Positions 28,732 to 38,528 of a stretch of DNA of 64,000 nt are shown here, piece after piece. Numbering within the stretch: position 1 is the first letter of the stretch; every line of letters starts with the position of its first letter. The notes under the pieces were generated by a model. It was not told the origin of the DNA, made no database searches, and saw only the letters and a program-made list of their open reading frames with translations. This stretch comes from DATBAX01 sp963723765. GTDB lineage: Bacteria; Acidobacteriota; Terriglobia; Terriglobales; Acidobacteriaceae. The stretch lies in assembly GCA_963723765.1 (NCBI GenBank), contig CAVRSD010000010.1, positions 124,001 to 188,000 of the forward strand, written 5' to 3'. The position numbers were made by a program, and so were the translations under genes.

Positions 28732-30429
28732 ATGATCAGACGCCGGGAGTTTGTGCGCAACAGTGCGGTGAGCGCGGCGGCGCTCTTACTGGCCAGACCC
28801 GCAAGGTTGGCAAACGCAGTGGCGGCAAGTACCGCCGACTCCCGTATTGAAGTTCTATTGGACGAAAGTTTGGGCACGATCTCCCCGAATATCTATGGGC
28901 ACTTTCTTGAGCACATTGGCGGCGTGATCTATGACGGTGTTTGGGTTGGCGAAGATTCGAAAGTCCCCAACATCCACGGCATCCGCAAAGACCTCATCGA
29001 TGAAATGCGGAAAATCAAAGCTCCCGTGGTGCGCTACCCCGGCGGCTGTTTTGCGGACAGCTACGACTGGCGCGACGGAGTTGGGCCAGCCGACAAGCGT
29101 CCGCGGAGAACGAATTTCTGGATCGAGGGCGATAGCAACACTTCTCCCGCCAACCACCGCTACGAGTCGAATCGTTTCGGTACAGATGAATTCATGCGCT
29201 TCTGCAAGGCTGTGGGATGTGAGCCGTATCTCGCTGCCAATGTTCGCAGTTTGCCGGGTCAGGAATTTTATCGTTGGGTGGAATACTGCAATTCTCCCGC
29301 TGGCAGTACTACGCTGGCAGATGCGCGTGCCGCTTCCGGCTCCGTCGAACCTTATGATGTCCGCTACTGGGGCGTGGGAAATGAATCCTGGGGCTGCGGC
29401 GGGAATTTTACAGCCCAGGAATATGCCGTCGAGTTTCGCAGATACACCAGTTGGTTGCCACAATACGGCAAGCCTTTGGAGCTGATCGCCTCGGGTCCGA
29501 ACTCGGATGACTGGCAATGGACGCGGGAATTCTTTGGAGAAATTGCGAGAAAAGATAAAGGTCTATTTGGTTCCATCTTTGGGTGGGCGCTGCATTACTA
29601 TTCCTGGAACTTAAGTCGAGGACACACCGAGGACTGGGACGAAGGCAAGGGCGACGCGCTTAAGTTCGATGCCCAGGACTGGTATGAAGTGTTGCGCGAA
29701 GGAAATCGGCTGGAATCACTCATTGAAGGTCACTGGGAAGCGATGGGCGAGTTTGATTCTGGGCATGAAGTGAAGCTGGTGGTCGATGAATGGGGACCCT
29801 GGTATCGTCCGGGCAGTCAGCTCACCCCAGAAAACTTTCTCGAACAGACCCCCACGCTCAGGGACGCTGTGTTTAGCGCCATGACGCTCGACATGTTCAA
29901 CCGGCATCCGGAAAAAGTCACGCTGGCAAGTCCGGCGCAGCTGGTTAATTGCTTGAACAGCCTTTACCTGGCTCATGAAGATAAGTTCTGTGTAACTCCG
30001 GTAGGCCATGTTTTCGGAATGTACGCCGCACACCAGGGCGGCCAGGCAGTTCGCACCATGATTTCGGCGCCGATGGTGAATTATCTACGCGATGGCAAGC
30101 CCGCATCGTTTTGGGGGTTGAACGGCTCTGCGTCTCTGCGCGGCAAGGATTTGGTGCTCACCGTCGTGAATCCGCACGTAAGCGAAACTAGAGAAACGGA
30201 AATCGTAATTCGGGGCGCGGCCATCAAGTCTGGAACTACAACCGTGTTGACCAGTTCCGATCTTCATGCCCACAACACCTTCGATCAGCGAAATGAAGTG
30301 GTCCCACAGGTCAAAGAATTGTCCTCGACGGGGAGGACAGTTACGCTCCAGTTGCCGCCTGCTTCCGTCACAAAATTTGTGCTAACTCTTAGTCTGAAAA
30401 CTGAAGAGCATGATGTGAACTTCTTATAG
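28732..30429 (+). CDS. GH51 alpha-L-arabinofuranosidase
   Basis: 565 residues with a Tat-like leader (MIRRREFVRNSAVSAAALLL). GH51 landmarks are GHFLEHIGGVIYDGVW, VVRYPGGCFADSYDWRDG, the acid/base Glu218 in WGVGNESWGCGG, and the nucleophile Glu353 in VVDEWGPWY. A C-terminal beta domain follows. The family removes alpha-L-arabinofuranosyl units from arabinan, arabinoxylan or arabinogalactan. Downstream genes import and isomerise a sugar, consistent with arabinose release. Many GH51 enzymes are cytoplasmic; the leader here suggests export. Confidence 0.94.
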   Translation: MIRRREFVRNSAVSAAALLLARPARLANAVAASTADSRIEVLLDESLGTISPNIYGHFLEHIGGVIYDGVWVGEDSKVPNIHGIRKDLIDEMRKIKAPVVRYPGGCFADSYDWRDGVGPADKRPRRTNFWIEGDSNTSPANHRYESNRFGTDEFMRFCKAVGCEPYLAANVRSLPGQEFYRWVEYCNSPAGSTTLADARAASGSVEPYDVRYWGVGNESWGCGGNFTAQEYAVEFRRYTSWLPQYGKPLELIASGPNSDDWQWTREFFGEIARKDKGLFGSIFGWALHYYSWNLSRGHTEDWDEGKGDALKFDAQDWYEVLREGNRLESLIEGHWEAMGEFDSGHEVKLVVDEWGPWYRPGSQLTPENFLEQTPTLRDAVFSAMTLDMFNRHPEKVTLASPAQLVNCLNSLYLAHEDKFCVTPVGHVFGMYAAHQGGQAVRTMISAPMVNYLRDGKPASFWGLNGSASLRGKDLVLTVVNPHVSETRETEIVIRGAAIKSGTTTVLTSSDLHAHNTFDQRNEVVPQVKELSSTGRTVTLQLPPASVTKFVLTLSLKTEEHDVNFL

Positions 30430-30434
30430 ATCCT

Positions 30435-31499
30435 ATGGCAACGATTGTAGAAGTAGCAAAACGCGCACGTGCATCGACCGGAACAGTCTCCAACGTCATT
30501 CGCGGAACCGTGCCCGTGAGTCCTGCGATGCGAGCCCGCGTTGAGGCTGCGATCCGCGATCTCGATTTTCATCCTAATGAAATTGCCCGCAGTCTTAAGG
30601 TGAACCAGACCTACATGTTGGGCATGGTGGTTCCCGATATTACCAATCCCTTTTTCCCGCAAATCATCCGGGGGGCAGAGGACAAAGCTCTGGAGCGGTC
30701 CTTTTTGCTGGTGGCGGCGAATACGGACGAACAGATCGAGCGCGAACAGCGGGTCGTGTCGGCTCTACGTTCGCGCCGGGTGGATGGAATTTTGCTGGTA
30801 CCCACTCGTGGAAAAGACATCAACCATATTCGGAGAGCCATAGAATCTGGAATTCCGGTCGTATGCCTGGATCGAGTTCCGGCGGGCATGAAAATCGACG
30901 CCGTCATGTTGGATAATGTTCGCGGCGCACAAGACTGCGTGCGTCATCTCATAAGGACTGGCTATCGCAGTATCGCCATCATTACCGGACCGCTCGAATT
31001 GGGAGTAGCGCGCGAGCGTCTTCGAGGATACGAAGAGGGTCTGCAGGAGGCGGATATTGAGGTCTCAAAAGAATTGATTCTAGAAGGCGATTTTCGCGAG
31101 ACTTCCGGATATCGGCTTGCCAAAGAACTTCTGTTGCGGCGCGCCAGACCGTCAGCAATATTGGTTTCCAACGGGGTCATGGCGTTGGGAGTGCTTCAGG
31201 CCTTCGAAGAGCTGGGGGTACGCTGTCCCGACGACATTGCGCTTGCCACTTTCGATGACCTTGCAGGAGATCGCGCGTTCCATCCCCGACTCACAGTGGT
31301 TTCCCAGCCAGGGTATGAGATTGGCGCGCGCGGGGTTACCCTTCTCATGGATCGTATTGAGGGCAAATTGAGCAAGAAGCCTTCTGTGGTGCGAGTGGCG
31401 CCAACTTTGATTGTCCGCGAATCAACACGAGCGCGGATTTCGCCCGAGAGGACATTCCTCCCCAGAGATTCGGACTCGTATCAGAAGAGTCCAATCTAG
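30435..31499 (+). CDS. LacI-family transcriptional regulator
   Basis: 354 residues. The N-terminal helix-turn-helix is typical (TIVEVAKRARASTGTVSNVI, then RVEAAIRDLDFHPNEIARSL). A periplasmic-binding-protein-like effector domain follows (GMVVPDITNPFFPQIIRG, DGILLVPT, AIITGPLELGVARERLRGYEEGL). It starts 5 bases after the GH51 stop, inside the operon, so it probably controls this operon in response to arabinose or a related sugar. The site at 23816-23829 is the best operator candidate. Confidence 0.95.
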   Translation: MATIVEVAKRARASTGTVSNVIRGTVPVSPAMRARVEAAIRDLDFHPNEIARSLKVNQTYMLGMVVPDITNPFFPQIIRGAEDKALERSFLLVAANTDEQIEREQRVVSALRSRRVDGILLVPTRGKDINHIRRAIESGIPVVCLDRVPAGMKIDAVMLDNVRGAQDCVRHLIRTGYRSIAIITGPLELGVARERLRGYEEGLQEADIEVSKELILEGDFRETSGYRLAKELLLRRARPSAILVSNGVMALGVLQAFEELGVRCPDDIALATFDDLAGDRAFHPRLTVVSQPGYEIGARGVTLLMDRIEGKLSKKPSVVRVAPTLIVRESTRARISPERTFLPRDSDSYQKSPI

Positions 31500-31515
31500 C
31501 TGCTAAGTAAACCTT

Positions 31516-33024
31516 GTGCCTGAAACCATCCTCCAGCTCAACGAAATCCATAAGCGTTTTGACGGCGTGCGCGCTCTACAAGGGGCCAGTTTCTCGCTTG
31601 TCGCGGGGGAGGTTCACGCGCTGATGGGAGAAAACGGCGCGGGCAAGAGCACTCTGGCGAAGATTGTCGCAGGCACAATACCAGCTGACAGCGGCAAATT
31701 CTTTGTGGACGGTTCTCCAGTTACCATTCGTGGCCCGCATGATGCGCAACGCCTCGGAATCAGCATCATTTACCAGGAACTCGATTTGTTCCCGCATCTA
31801 ACCATCGCGGAAAACCTCGCGATTGGCAATCATCAATTCAAAGAGCGCAGATTTGTAAGATTGCGTGATCTCGATCGTTTTGCCGAACCTTATCTGGAGC
31901 AGGTGGGGCTCACATGTGGTCCACGCTGCGAGGTCAGGTCGCTGAGCATGGGGGAACGGCAGTTGGTGGCCATTGCTCGTTCGCTCAGCATGCGCGCGAG
32001 GATTATTCTCATGGACGAGCCTACCAGTGCGCTTTTCGACGATTCAGTAGAACGGCTATTCAAGCTTATTGGTACGCTCAAGCAGCAAGGAGTGGCCATC
32101 GTTTATGTGTCCCACAAGATGGACGAAATCTTCCGCGTATGTGATCGAGTCACCGTGATGCGAGATGGAGAGACCATTGGCACGCGTGCGATCCACGAAT
32201 TTTCGTCCGCGGAGTTAATCCGGATGATGATCGGAAAAGAGTGGCAGGCGCGTGATCGTAAGCCAGCCAAATCGAACAATGAAGCATTGCTCTCATTTTC
32301 CGGCTTGACCACTGCCAAACTTCGTGACGTTTCTTTCAATTTACGAAAAGGCGAAGTGCTCGGTATAGCAGGTCTGCTGGGTTCAGGACGCAGCGAAATC
32401 GGGGCCGCACTGATGGGTGTGGATCGATGGAAGAAGGGGAAAATAATTCTGCGTGGAAAACCAATTTCTACAAAGTCAGTGAAAAACTCATTTGAATTAG
32501 GGATTCGCTGGCTGCCGGAAGATCGGAAACTTGACGGGCTCATGATGCAGATGAGCATCCTGGAGAATGGCACAATTTCCGATCTGATCCCTATGAGTTG
32601 GATCGGATTTGTGAATCGTTCTCGCGAGCGCAAGGCCGCGATGGCAGCATTCCAGGCGTTGTCGTTAAAGTACGCTTCCATCGACCTTCCGGTAGGAACA
32701 CTCAGCGGCGGGAATCAGCAGAAAGTGCTTCTAGCGCGGTGTCTGCTGGGGAATCCTGAGCTTATATTTCTGGATGATCCCACTCGCGGTATCGATGTAG
32801 GAGCGAAAGAAGATATTTATCAGATCATCGAGCAGCTCGCCTCTCAGGGCAAAGGCGTTCTTATGGTGAGTTCAGAACTACCAGAGTTGCTGCGCTGCTG
32901 TGACCGCATTCTGGTGATGAAGGAAGGCGCCATCGCGGCCGATCTTGAAGTCGAGCACGCAACCCAAGAGCAGATTCTGACATTCGCAACCCATGTGCCC
33001 GCGCAGGCTGGAGGTCAGGTTTGA
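31516..33024 (+). CDS. Sugar ABC transporter ATPase (RbsA/AraG/XylG type)
   Basis: 502 residues with two ABC domains in tandem, as in the CUT2 class. Domain 1 has Walker A GENGAGKST, signature LSMGERQLVAIARSLS and Walker B IILMDEP. Domain 2 has the degenerate Walker A GLLGSGRSE and the signature LSGGNQQKVLLARCL with Walker B LIFLDDP, as usual for this class. The start is a GTG. The gene overlaps the permease by 4 bases. It powers import of a pentose or similar monosaccharide, probably L-arabinose here. Confidence 0.94.
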   Translation: MPETILQLNEIHKRFDGVRALQGASFSLVAGEVHALMGENGAGKSTLAKIVAGTIPADSGKFFVDGSPVTIRGPHDAQRLGISIIYQELDLFPHLTIAENLAIGNHQFKERRFVRLRDLDRFAEPYLEQVGLTCGPRCEVRSLSMGERQLVAIARSLSMRARIILMDEPTSALFDDSVERLFKLIGTLKQQGVAIVYVSHKMDEIFRVCDRVTVMRDGETIGTRAIHEFSSAELIRMMIGKEWQARDRKPAKSNNEALLSFSGLTTAKLRDVSFNLRKGEVLGIAGLLGSGRSEIGAALMGVDRWKKGKIILRGKPISTKSVKNSFELGIRWLPEDRKLDGLMMQMSILENGTISDLIPMSWIGFVNRSRERKAAMAAFQALSLKYASIDLPVGTLSGGNQQKVLLARCLLGNPELIFLDDPTRGIDVGAKEDIYQIIEQLASQGKGVLMVSSELPELLRCCDRILVMKEGAIAADLEVEHATQEQILTFATHVPAQAGGQV

Positions 33025-34034
33025 CATCTGTAGTCAACTCGGCCGTGTCTCGTTGGAAACAGATAAGCGGCCAAAAACGTGACGTCGCAAAGAGCCTGGT
33101 CGCACTGTCCGCGATTTGCATCCTTGCCGTGTTGTTCAGTCCCAACGCCGCCGATGGTTCGAACATTTTCTTACAAGCGGGCAATCTCACCGACATTCTG
33201 CGCCAAGTCTCGATCATCGGGATCATCTCCCTGGGAATGAACTTTGTCATTCTCACCGGAGGTATTGATTTGAGTGTGGGTAGTATTCTGGCGCTCTCCA
33301 CCACGGTCGTAGCTTTGGTGCTCACGCGATGGCAACCAGGGCTTCGTTATTCCACCGAGATCGCGCTGGCGATTTTTGCAGCGCTGGCAGTATCGACAGC
33401 CGCTGGAACACTCAGTGGAGCTGTGATCGCAATCTTCGATGTTCAGCCTTTCGTGGTGACTTTGGCGGGAATGATCGGGATTCGCGGTTTGGCGAAGTGG
33501 CTGTCGAACAATGCCAATGTCGATGTGGGATTCGGACAGGATGTTGCCTCGACCTTTGCTGCCATGTTTCGAGGTAAGGCGGTCACGATTGCCTGCTACG
33601 TGGGTCTGGCGGTTGTTTTCGCAGTTTTGCTCAGTCGAACCATCTTTGGGCGGTACGTGCGGGCGGTGGGCGACAATGAGCGCGCCGCCTTCTATGCCGG
33701 TCTACCTATCCGACAAGTCAAGCTTTGGGTTTATTCGCTATCGGGACTGCTCGCAGGATTCGCCGGAGTTTTATATGCGGCGGAGAATCACCAGGGAAAC
33801 CCCAACGCTGGCGTTGGGTACGAACTGGATGCGATTGCGGCTGTGGTCATCGGGGGCACGCAGCTCTCGGGTGGCAAAGGAACCATCACCGGAACCATTA
33901 TCGGAACCCTGATGATTGGCGTACTGACTAACATGCTGCGACTCAACAACGTGGATAGCAATGTCGAGATGATGGTCAAAGGTGGCATTATTCTGCTGGC
34001 CGTAGCGGTGCAGAAACAGGGGAAACGCGCCTAA
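33021..34034 (+). CDS. Sugar ABC transporter permease (RbsC/AraH type)
   Basis: 337 residues with about 8-10 hydrophobic helices. The CUT2-permease motifs are present: FVILTGGIDLSVGSILALS, QPFVVTLAGMIGIRG, and GYELDAIAAVVIGGTQLSGG near the C-terminus. The start is a TTG overlapping the ATPase stop, with GGAGG upstream. It forms the membrane channel with the adjacent ATPase and binding protein. Confidence 0.93.
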   Translation: MTSVVNSAVSRWKQISGQKRDVAKSLVALSAICILAVLFSPNAADGSNIFLQAGNLTDILRQVSIIGIISLGMNFVILTGGIDLSVGSILALSTTVVALVLTRWQPGLRYSTEIALAIFAALAVSTAAGTLSGAVIAIFDVQPFVVTLAGMIGIRGLAKWLSNNANVDVGFGQDVASTFAAMFRGKAVTIACYVGLAVVFAVLLSRTIFGRYVRAVGDNERAAFYAGLPIRQVKLWVYSLSGLLAGFAGVLYAAENHQGNPNAGVGYELDAIAAVVIGGTQLSGGKGTITGTIIGTLMIGVLTNMLRLNNVDSNVEMMVKGGIILLAVAVQKQGKRA

Positions 34035-35014
34035 TGAGAATCGAAATGAAACTAGTGAAAATGATGGGGTTGGTTTTGTTCACGACTGTTGCAATCTCGT
34101 GCAACCGGACAACTCCAAATCAACGGCAGTTTTTCGTTGCGTTTAGCCAAGCCAACAATGCCGAGCCTTATCGGGCGGCGCAGAATGAATTGATGACAAA
34201 ATTATTTGCCCAGGCCGGCGATGTGAAACTGGTGATTGCCGACGCCCAACAGGACAATAGTAAACAGGTGGCGCAGGTGGAGACATTTATTCGCCAGCGT
34301 CCCGACCTGCTGATCGTTGCGCCCAACGAGCGTGCGGCTTTGACCGCAGTGATGGGGGAGGCCATGGAGCAGAAAATCCCAGTCATTTGTTTGGAGCGCG
34401 ACATTCTCCAGCCCAACTACACCACCCTGGTACATAGCGACAATCTTGTCATCGGCCGGATGGCGGGTGAATTCATCAGGGATTATCTGATTAACAAATA
34501 CAAACAACCCAAAGGCACGGTTGTGGAGATGCAAGGTTTGCTCGGCGTCGAAGCAGCAATTAATCGACACAAGGGAGCAGTCGATGTGCTGGCGAAGTAT
34601 CCCGACATCAAGATTGTCGCTGATCCTGTCGCTGATTGGATTCAAGCTCGTGCCAAAGACAGAATGACTGAGGTTCTCCGCGGCCATCCATCTATCGACG
34701 TTGTTTACGCCCACAATGATCCCATGGCGGTTGGAGCATATCTCGCGGCCAAGGAACTGGGGCGGGAGCGCGAAATGATTTTCGTAGGCGTCGACGGACT
34801 TGGTGGTACGGCCGGCGGCATTAAAAAAGTACAAGACGGCATTTTGGCGGCGACTTTTGTTTATCCGTTGTGTGTGGAAAAAACCGTCGAGATTGCGCTG
34901 AAAATGTTGCACGAAAGGAACTTTCGTCCGGAAAAGGAATACACCGTCGAGCCACAACTCGTTACGCCACAGAACGCTGCGGAACTCTACAAGCAAACGA
35001 CGCTGACTCAGTAG
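34034..35014 (+). CDS. Sugar-binding lipoprotein of the ABC transporter
   Basis: 326 residues. The leader ends in the lipobox-like VAISC, so it is probably a lipid-anchored periplasmic binding protein. The periplasmic_binding_4 fold shows in VAFSQANNAEPYRAAQNEL, DLLIVAPNERAAL, and VYAHNDPMAVGAYLAAKELG. TAATG overlap with the permease shows tight coupling. It fits ribose/arabinose/galactose-type substrates; context favours arabinose. Confidence 0.92.
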   Translation: MRIEMKLVKMMGLVLFTTVAISCNRTTPNQRQFFVAFSQANNAEPYRAAQNELMTKLFAQAGDVKLVIADAQQDNSKQVAQVETFIRQRPDLLIVAPNERAALTAVMGEAMEQKIPVICLERDILQPNYTTLVHSDNLVIGRMAGEFIRDYLINKYKQPKGTVVEMQGLLGVEAAINRHKGAVDVLAKYPDIKIVADPVADWIQARAKDRMTEVLRGHPSIDVVYAHNDPMAVGAYLAAKELGREREMIFVGVDGLGGTAGGIKKVQDGILAATFVYPLCVEKTVEIALKMLHERNFRPEKEYTVEPQLVTPQNAAELYKQTTLTQ

Positions 35015-35048
35015 CGCTCGCAATAAATCAAATTGAACTGGAGAACCC

Positions 35049-36647
35049 ATGGAAGCGGTAATTACCATCATTGCCAGCGGCGACCTGCGTTTGGAAGCGA
35101 ATCAGAAGTGCTGGCCGGCGCAAAAGAAAGTCGAAGAGTTAGTTGCCGCTGCCATCGATCGCAACGAGTTTCAAACCACACGGGGTCATGCCTACGATCC
35201 GGTAAAGCAGCACGGGTTCATCGATTCCCAAAAATACGGAATGCAAGTATTCCGGGATTTGCCTGCCGATGCGCCGCTGATCGTGGTCGAAGCAGTTTGG
35301 CAATATTCGCATCATGTTCTTCCCGGCCTGATTACCCACAAGGGGCCTATCCTGACCATCGCCAACTGGAGCGGCGAGTGGCCGGGGCTGGTAGGCATGT
35401 TGAACTTGAATGGTTCGCTGACCAAGGCTGGCGTGAAGTATTCCACACTGTGGTCAAAGGATTTTTCCGATGAATACTTTCTCTCGCGATTGCAGCGATG
35501 GCTGGAAGGGGAATCGATTACCCACGATGCAAGTCATGTGCGTCCATTCGCGACCGTGAAATTGCCTGAAGATGCGGAGAACTCAGGCATCGCCCAAGCG
35601 CAGTGTCTCAAACGCGACAAAGCGATTATGGGGGTTTTTGATGAAGGCTGTATGGGGATGTTCAACGCCATCGTCCCCGACCATTTGTTAAATCCGCTGG
35701 GCATATACAAAGAACGCCTGAGCCAGTCAGCACTCTATGCTGCGATTAAAATTGTACCGAACGCCGAAGCGCAAGCCGTGCGGAACTGGCTGGATGCTCG
35801 CGGAATGAAATTTGTCACAGGTCCTAATCCCGAGACGGATCTCACTGACCATCAGATTCTCGAGCAATGCCGAATGTATATCGCTGCGCTTCGCATCGCC
35901 GATGACTTCGGTTGCGACACCATTGGCATCCAGTATCAACAGGGATTGAAAGATTTGGTCCCCGCATCGGACCTGGTGGAGGGCCTGCTAAATAACGGCG
36001 ATCGCCCTCCCGTCAAGTCCAGAGAGGGCGGTCGAGTGCTCTATGACGGGAAGCCACTTCCGCATTTTAACGAAGTCGATGAATGCGCTGGAATCGATGC
36101 GCTGGTTACGAAACGGGTTTGGGATGCGCTCGGCTATCCTTCGGAAAACACTCTGCACGACATCCGTTACGGAGAGGATTACGACGGTCAATTCGTATGG
36201 GTATTCGAGATTTCAGGCGCAGTACCTCCGGCGCATCTGCTCGGCGGTTATGCGGGCGCGGTGAGCGAGCGACAGCCGCCCATGTATTTTCGCCTGGGTG
36301 GTGGAACGTTGAAGGGAGTGAGCAAGCCTGGCGAAATCATTTGGAGCCGTGTCTACATTGAAGATGGCAAGCTCAAAGTTGACATGGGACACGGCCGAGC
36401 CATTGCCTTGCCCGAGCAAGAGACGCAACGTCGCTGGCGGATCACGACTTCACAGTGGCCCATTATGCATGCCGTGACTCCCGGCGTGAGTCGCGATCAG
36501 ATGATGGGAAGGCACAAGGCAAATCACATTCATGTTGCCTACGCTCCAGGAATTGCAGCTGCGGGTAATGCCCTCGCCGCCAAAGCTGCGTGCTTTCAGG
36601 AGTTGGGAGTGGAAGTGAACTTTTGCGGTGATTTGAACTTCGCATAA
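35049..36647 (+). CDS. L-fucose/L-arabinose isomerase-like sugar isomerase
   Basis: 532 residues, no signal peptide, so cytoplasmic. The fold features of the fucose/arabinose isomerase superfamily appear: WSGEWPGLVGMLNLNGSL in the N-terminal half, FDEGCMGMFNAIVPDHLLNP (probable metal-ligand Glu/Asp region), YFRLGGGTLKGVS, and GRHKANHIHVAYAP (His-rich) at the C-terminus. It is not a standard AraA or FucI. It is last in the arabinan operon after the importer, so conversion of imported L-arabinose to L-ribulose is a sensible inference. No kinase or epimerase follows. Confidence 0.65.
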   Translation: MEAVITIIASGDLRLEANQKCWPAQKKVEELVAAAIDRNEFQTTRGHAYDPVKQHGFIDSQKYGMQVFRDLPADAPLIVVEAVWQYSHHVLPGLITHKGPILTIANWSGEWPGLVGMLNLNGSLTKAGVKYSTLWSKDFSDEYFLSRLQRWLEGESITHDASHVRPFATVKLPEDAENSGIAQAQCLKRDKAIMGVFDEGCMGMFNAIVPDHLLNPLGIYKERLSQSALYAAIKIVPNAEAQAVRNWLDARGMKFVTGPNPETDLTDHQILEQCRMYIAALRIADDFGCDTIGIQYQQGLKDLVPASDLVEGLLNNGDRPPVKSREGGRVLYDGKPLPHFNEVDECAGIDALVTKRVWDALGYPSENTLHDIRYGEDYDGQFVWVFEISGAVPPAHLLGGYAGAVSERQPPMYFRLGGGTLKGVSKPGEIIWSRVYIEDGKLKVDMGHGRAIALPEQETQRRWRITTSQWPIMHAVTPGVSRDQMMGRHKANHIHVAYAPGIAAAGNALAAKAACFQELGVEVNFCGDLNFA

Positions 36648-36775
36648 TAGCTTTACTAGTCAAGATTCAGCTTGTTGGATCTCCGGAAGAGACACATGGG
36701 TGCTCACAGGGTGGCTGCTGCGAATTGGGGGACTCAGCCCTGGCATTGGCGCTCACGAAGATAGTGCGGTAGAAC

Positions 36776-38311
36776 TTACCGCAATGCGACCTGCAGAAGG
36801 TTGGGTTGGCGGTCGCAGGTTACACGCAGAGTGCTTTCATGTCCGGAAACCAGTGTGCCTGAGATCGTTTTGGATAGATCGTAAGCATCCGCTCCGGATT
36901 GTACACGCACCTTAAGTTTATGGGGGCCGGCAGGGAGCTTCACCGTGTCAGCATCGAAGCCGACCGTGCGTTGGAGAACGAGAGCGTGTCTTTGGGTAGT
37001 TCCCTGCAATTCCTTCTGATAGACCAGATTGTTATCCAGCCAAACCGACGCCCGGGCGATTACAAAATGGTGCTCGATCTCGATTTCCAGACGTGCGGAT
37101 TGGGGACGAGCCGCCGGTAACGCGGCCAGAGCGCGACTCACCTGAGCGCTTGGAGCGGGAGTCGAGACTACGTGTGAATTTGTCGTTATCGATTGCTCGG
37201 GACTATTGCGATGGCGGAGATGGAACGCAAGGCCAATTGCGGCAACCAGCAAAGCTCCAGCGGCCAATCCCACTTGGATGGAACGCGTGCGCGAGAGCGG
37301 CGGTGCACCTTGACCGTGGAGTCCGGTTTTATCTTCAGCGTTCGGCTTCACTCGAACTTGGACCGTAGCAGTTTTCGTCGGCTTACCGAAAATAGATAGC
37401 GGGAAAGTCTTGGAAGGTGCGGCGACAGCAGAGGAGTCACGGCTAATCAAGGCAAGAGATCCGGCAGTCTCATTGAGCTTTCGAGTAGTGCGCAATTGCT
37501 GAATGTCAGCGGCCATTTCTGCGCCGGTTTGATACCGCCGTGCGGGATCTTTGGCCATGGCGCGCGATGCAATGCGATTCAGCGCCAGCGGAAAACCTGC
37601 TTCCAGCACTGTAACCGGGACCGGATCATGATGGGCCACCTTGGCTATGACTGTAGCTGCACTGTTGCCCTGGAAAGGGCGGTAGCCGGTGAGAATCGTA
37701 TATAGAATCACGCCCAGCGAAAACAAATCCGAGCGGGCGTCAGCTTGCTCCCCGGACAGTTGTTCAGGAGCCATGTATGCGGGGCTCCCCAGGACTCGGC
37801 CCGGCAAAGTGATTTGCGAGTGGTTCAGCTTGGCGATGCCGAAATCGGCAATCTTTACGTGGCCTTCCCGGGTAATGAGAATGTTCGCGGGCTTAATGTC
37901 CCGGTGAATTACGCCACGTCCGTGCGCATAATGGAGAGCTTCCGCAATTTCCTGAACCAGTTGCAGTGCCGGCCCCAGGGGTAATTTACGATTCGCAGAC
38001 CCGCCTAGAATTCGGTTGAGCGGTCGTCCCTCCACATACTCCATCACAATATATGGAAGACGGCTCTCGGGCTCTTCTCCGACATCAAAAATGGTCACGA
38101 TCCCAGGATGTGACAGCCCACCTGCTGCTTTGGCTTCCAGGAAAAAACGATCGCGAAAGGCCTGTTCTTCGTCGGAGTCCTGCTCGAAAATCGAAATTGT
38201 CTTGATGGCTACGAGCCGGTCAATCTTGGGATCTCGTCCCCGATACACAACACCCATGGCTCCGCGCCCAATTTCCGAGTCAATCTCGTAGCGGCCAAGA
38301 AGGGTAGTCAC
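36776..38311 (-). CDS. Membrane-anchored Ser/Thr protein kinase (PknB type)
   Basis: 511 residues. The Hanks-type kinase domain (about 8-270) has the Gly loop GRGAMGVVYRG, Lys in VAIKTI, catalytic loop VIHRDIKPANILI, DFGIAKL and the APE-like MAPEQLSGEQADARSDLFSLG. A single membrane helix follows (VGLAAGALLVAAIGLAFHL, about 347-366), and then a roughly 130-residue C-terminal domain with ARASVWLDNNLVY and LPAGPHKLKVRV. That domain looks PEGA-like and probably lies in the periplasm. Convergent with the arabinose operon; target unknown. Confidence 0.93.
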   Translation of the reverse strand: MTTLLGRYEIDSEIGRGAMGVVYRGRDPKIDRLVAIKTISIFEQDSDEEQAFRDRFFLEAKAAGGLSHPGIVTIFDVGEEPESRLPYIVMEYVEGRPLNRILGGSANRKLPLGPALQLVQEIAEALHYAHGRGVIHRDIKPANILITREGHVKIADFGIAKLNHSQITLPGRVLGSPAYMAPEQLSGEQADARSDLFSLGVILYTILTGYRPFQGNSAATVIAKVAHHDPVPVTVLEAGFPLALNRIASRAMAKDPARRYQTGAEMAADIQQLRTTRKLNETAGSLALISRDSSAVAAPSKTFPLSIFGKPTKTATVQVRVKPNAEDKTGLHGQGAPPLSRTRSIQVGLAAGALLVAAIGLAFHLRHRNSPEQSITTNSHVVSTPAPSAQVSRALAALPAARPQSARLEIEIEHHFVIARASVWLDNNLVYQKELQGTTQRHALVLQRTVGFDADTVKLPAGPHKLKVRVQSGADAYDLSKTISGTLVSGHESTLRVTCDRQPNLLQVALR

Positions 38312-38470
38312 GGTAGTTTACTCATTCAGCAATATGTATGTTATGGGTTTTGAAATGCTTAGTGTGTTAGGAATCGGTCGTTGGGCGGTTACGTGGGTAA
38401 CGTGAAGAAGGGACTCTTCTTGACTCAAATTAGAAACACAGGGGCGGAACATAACCAGGCGGGTAAGCTA

Positions 38471-38511
38471 GGGGCGGAGGGCTTTTTACTTCATCTAAAG
38501 TCCTCGGCCCC
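38471..38511 (-). terminator. Strong stem-loop, likely terminator of the small exported-protein gene
   Basis: 15-base arms, GGGGCGGAGGGCTTT and AAAGTCCTCGGCCCC, pair over 14 of 15 positions (one G-G mismatch, one G-U) around an 11-base loop. It lies 17 bases beyond the minus-strand stop at 38529. The T-run is weak, so it may rely on stem strength. The rest of 38312-38528 shows nothing else. Confidence 0.55.
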
Positions 38512-38528
38512 AACTTATTTATTAGAGA

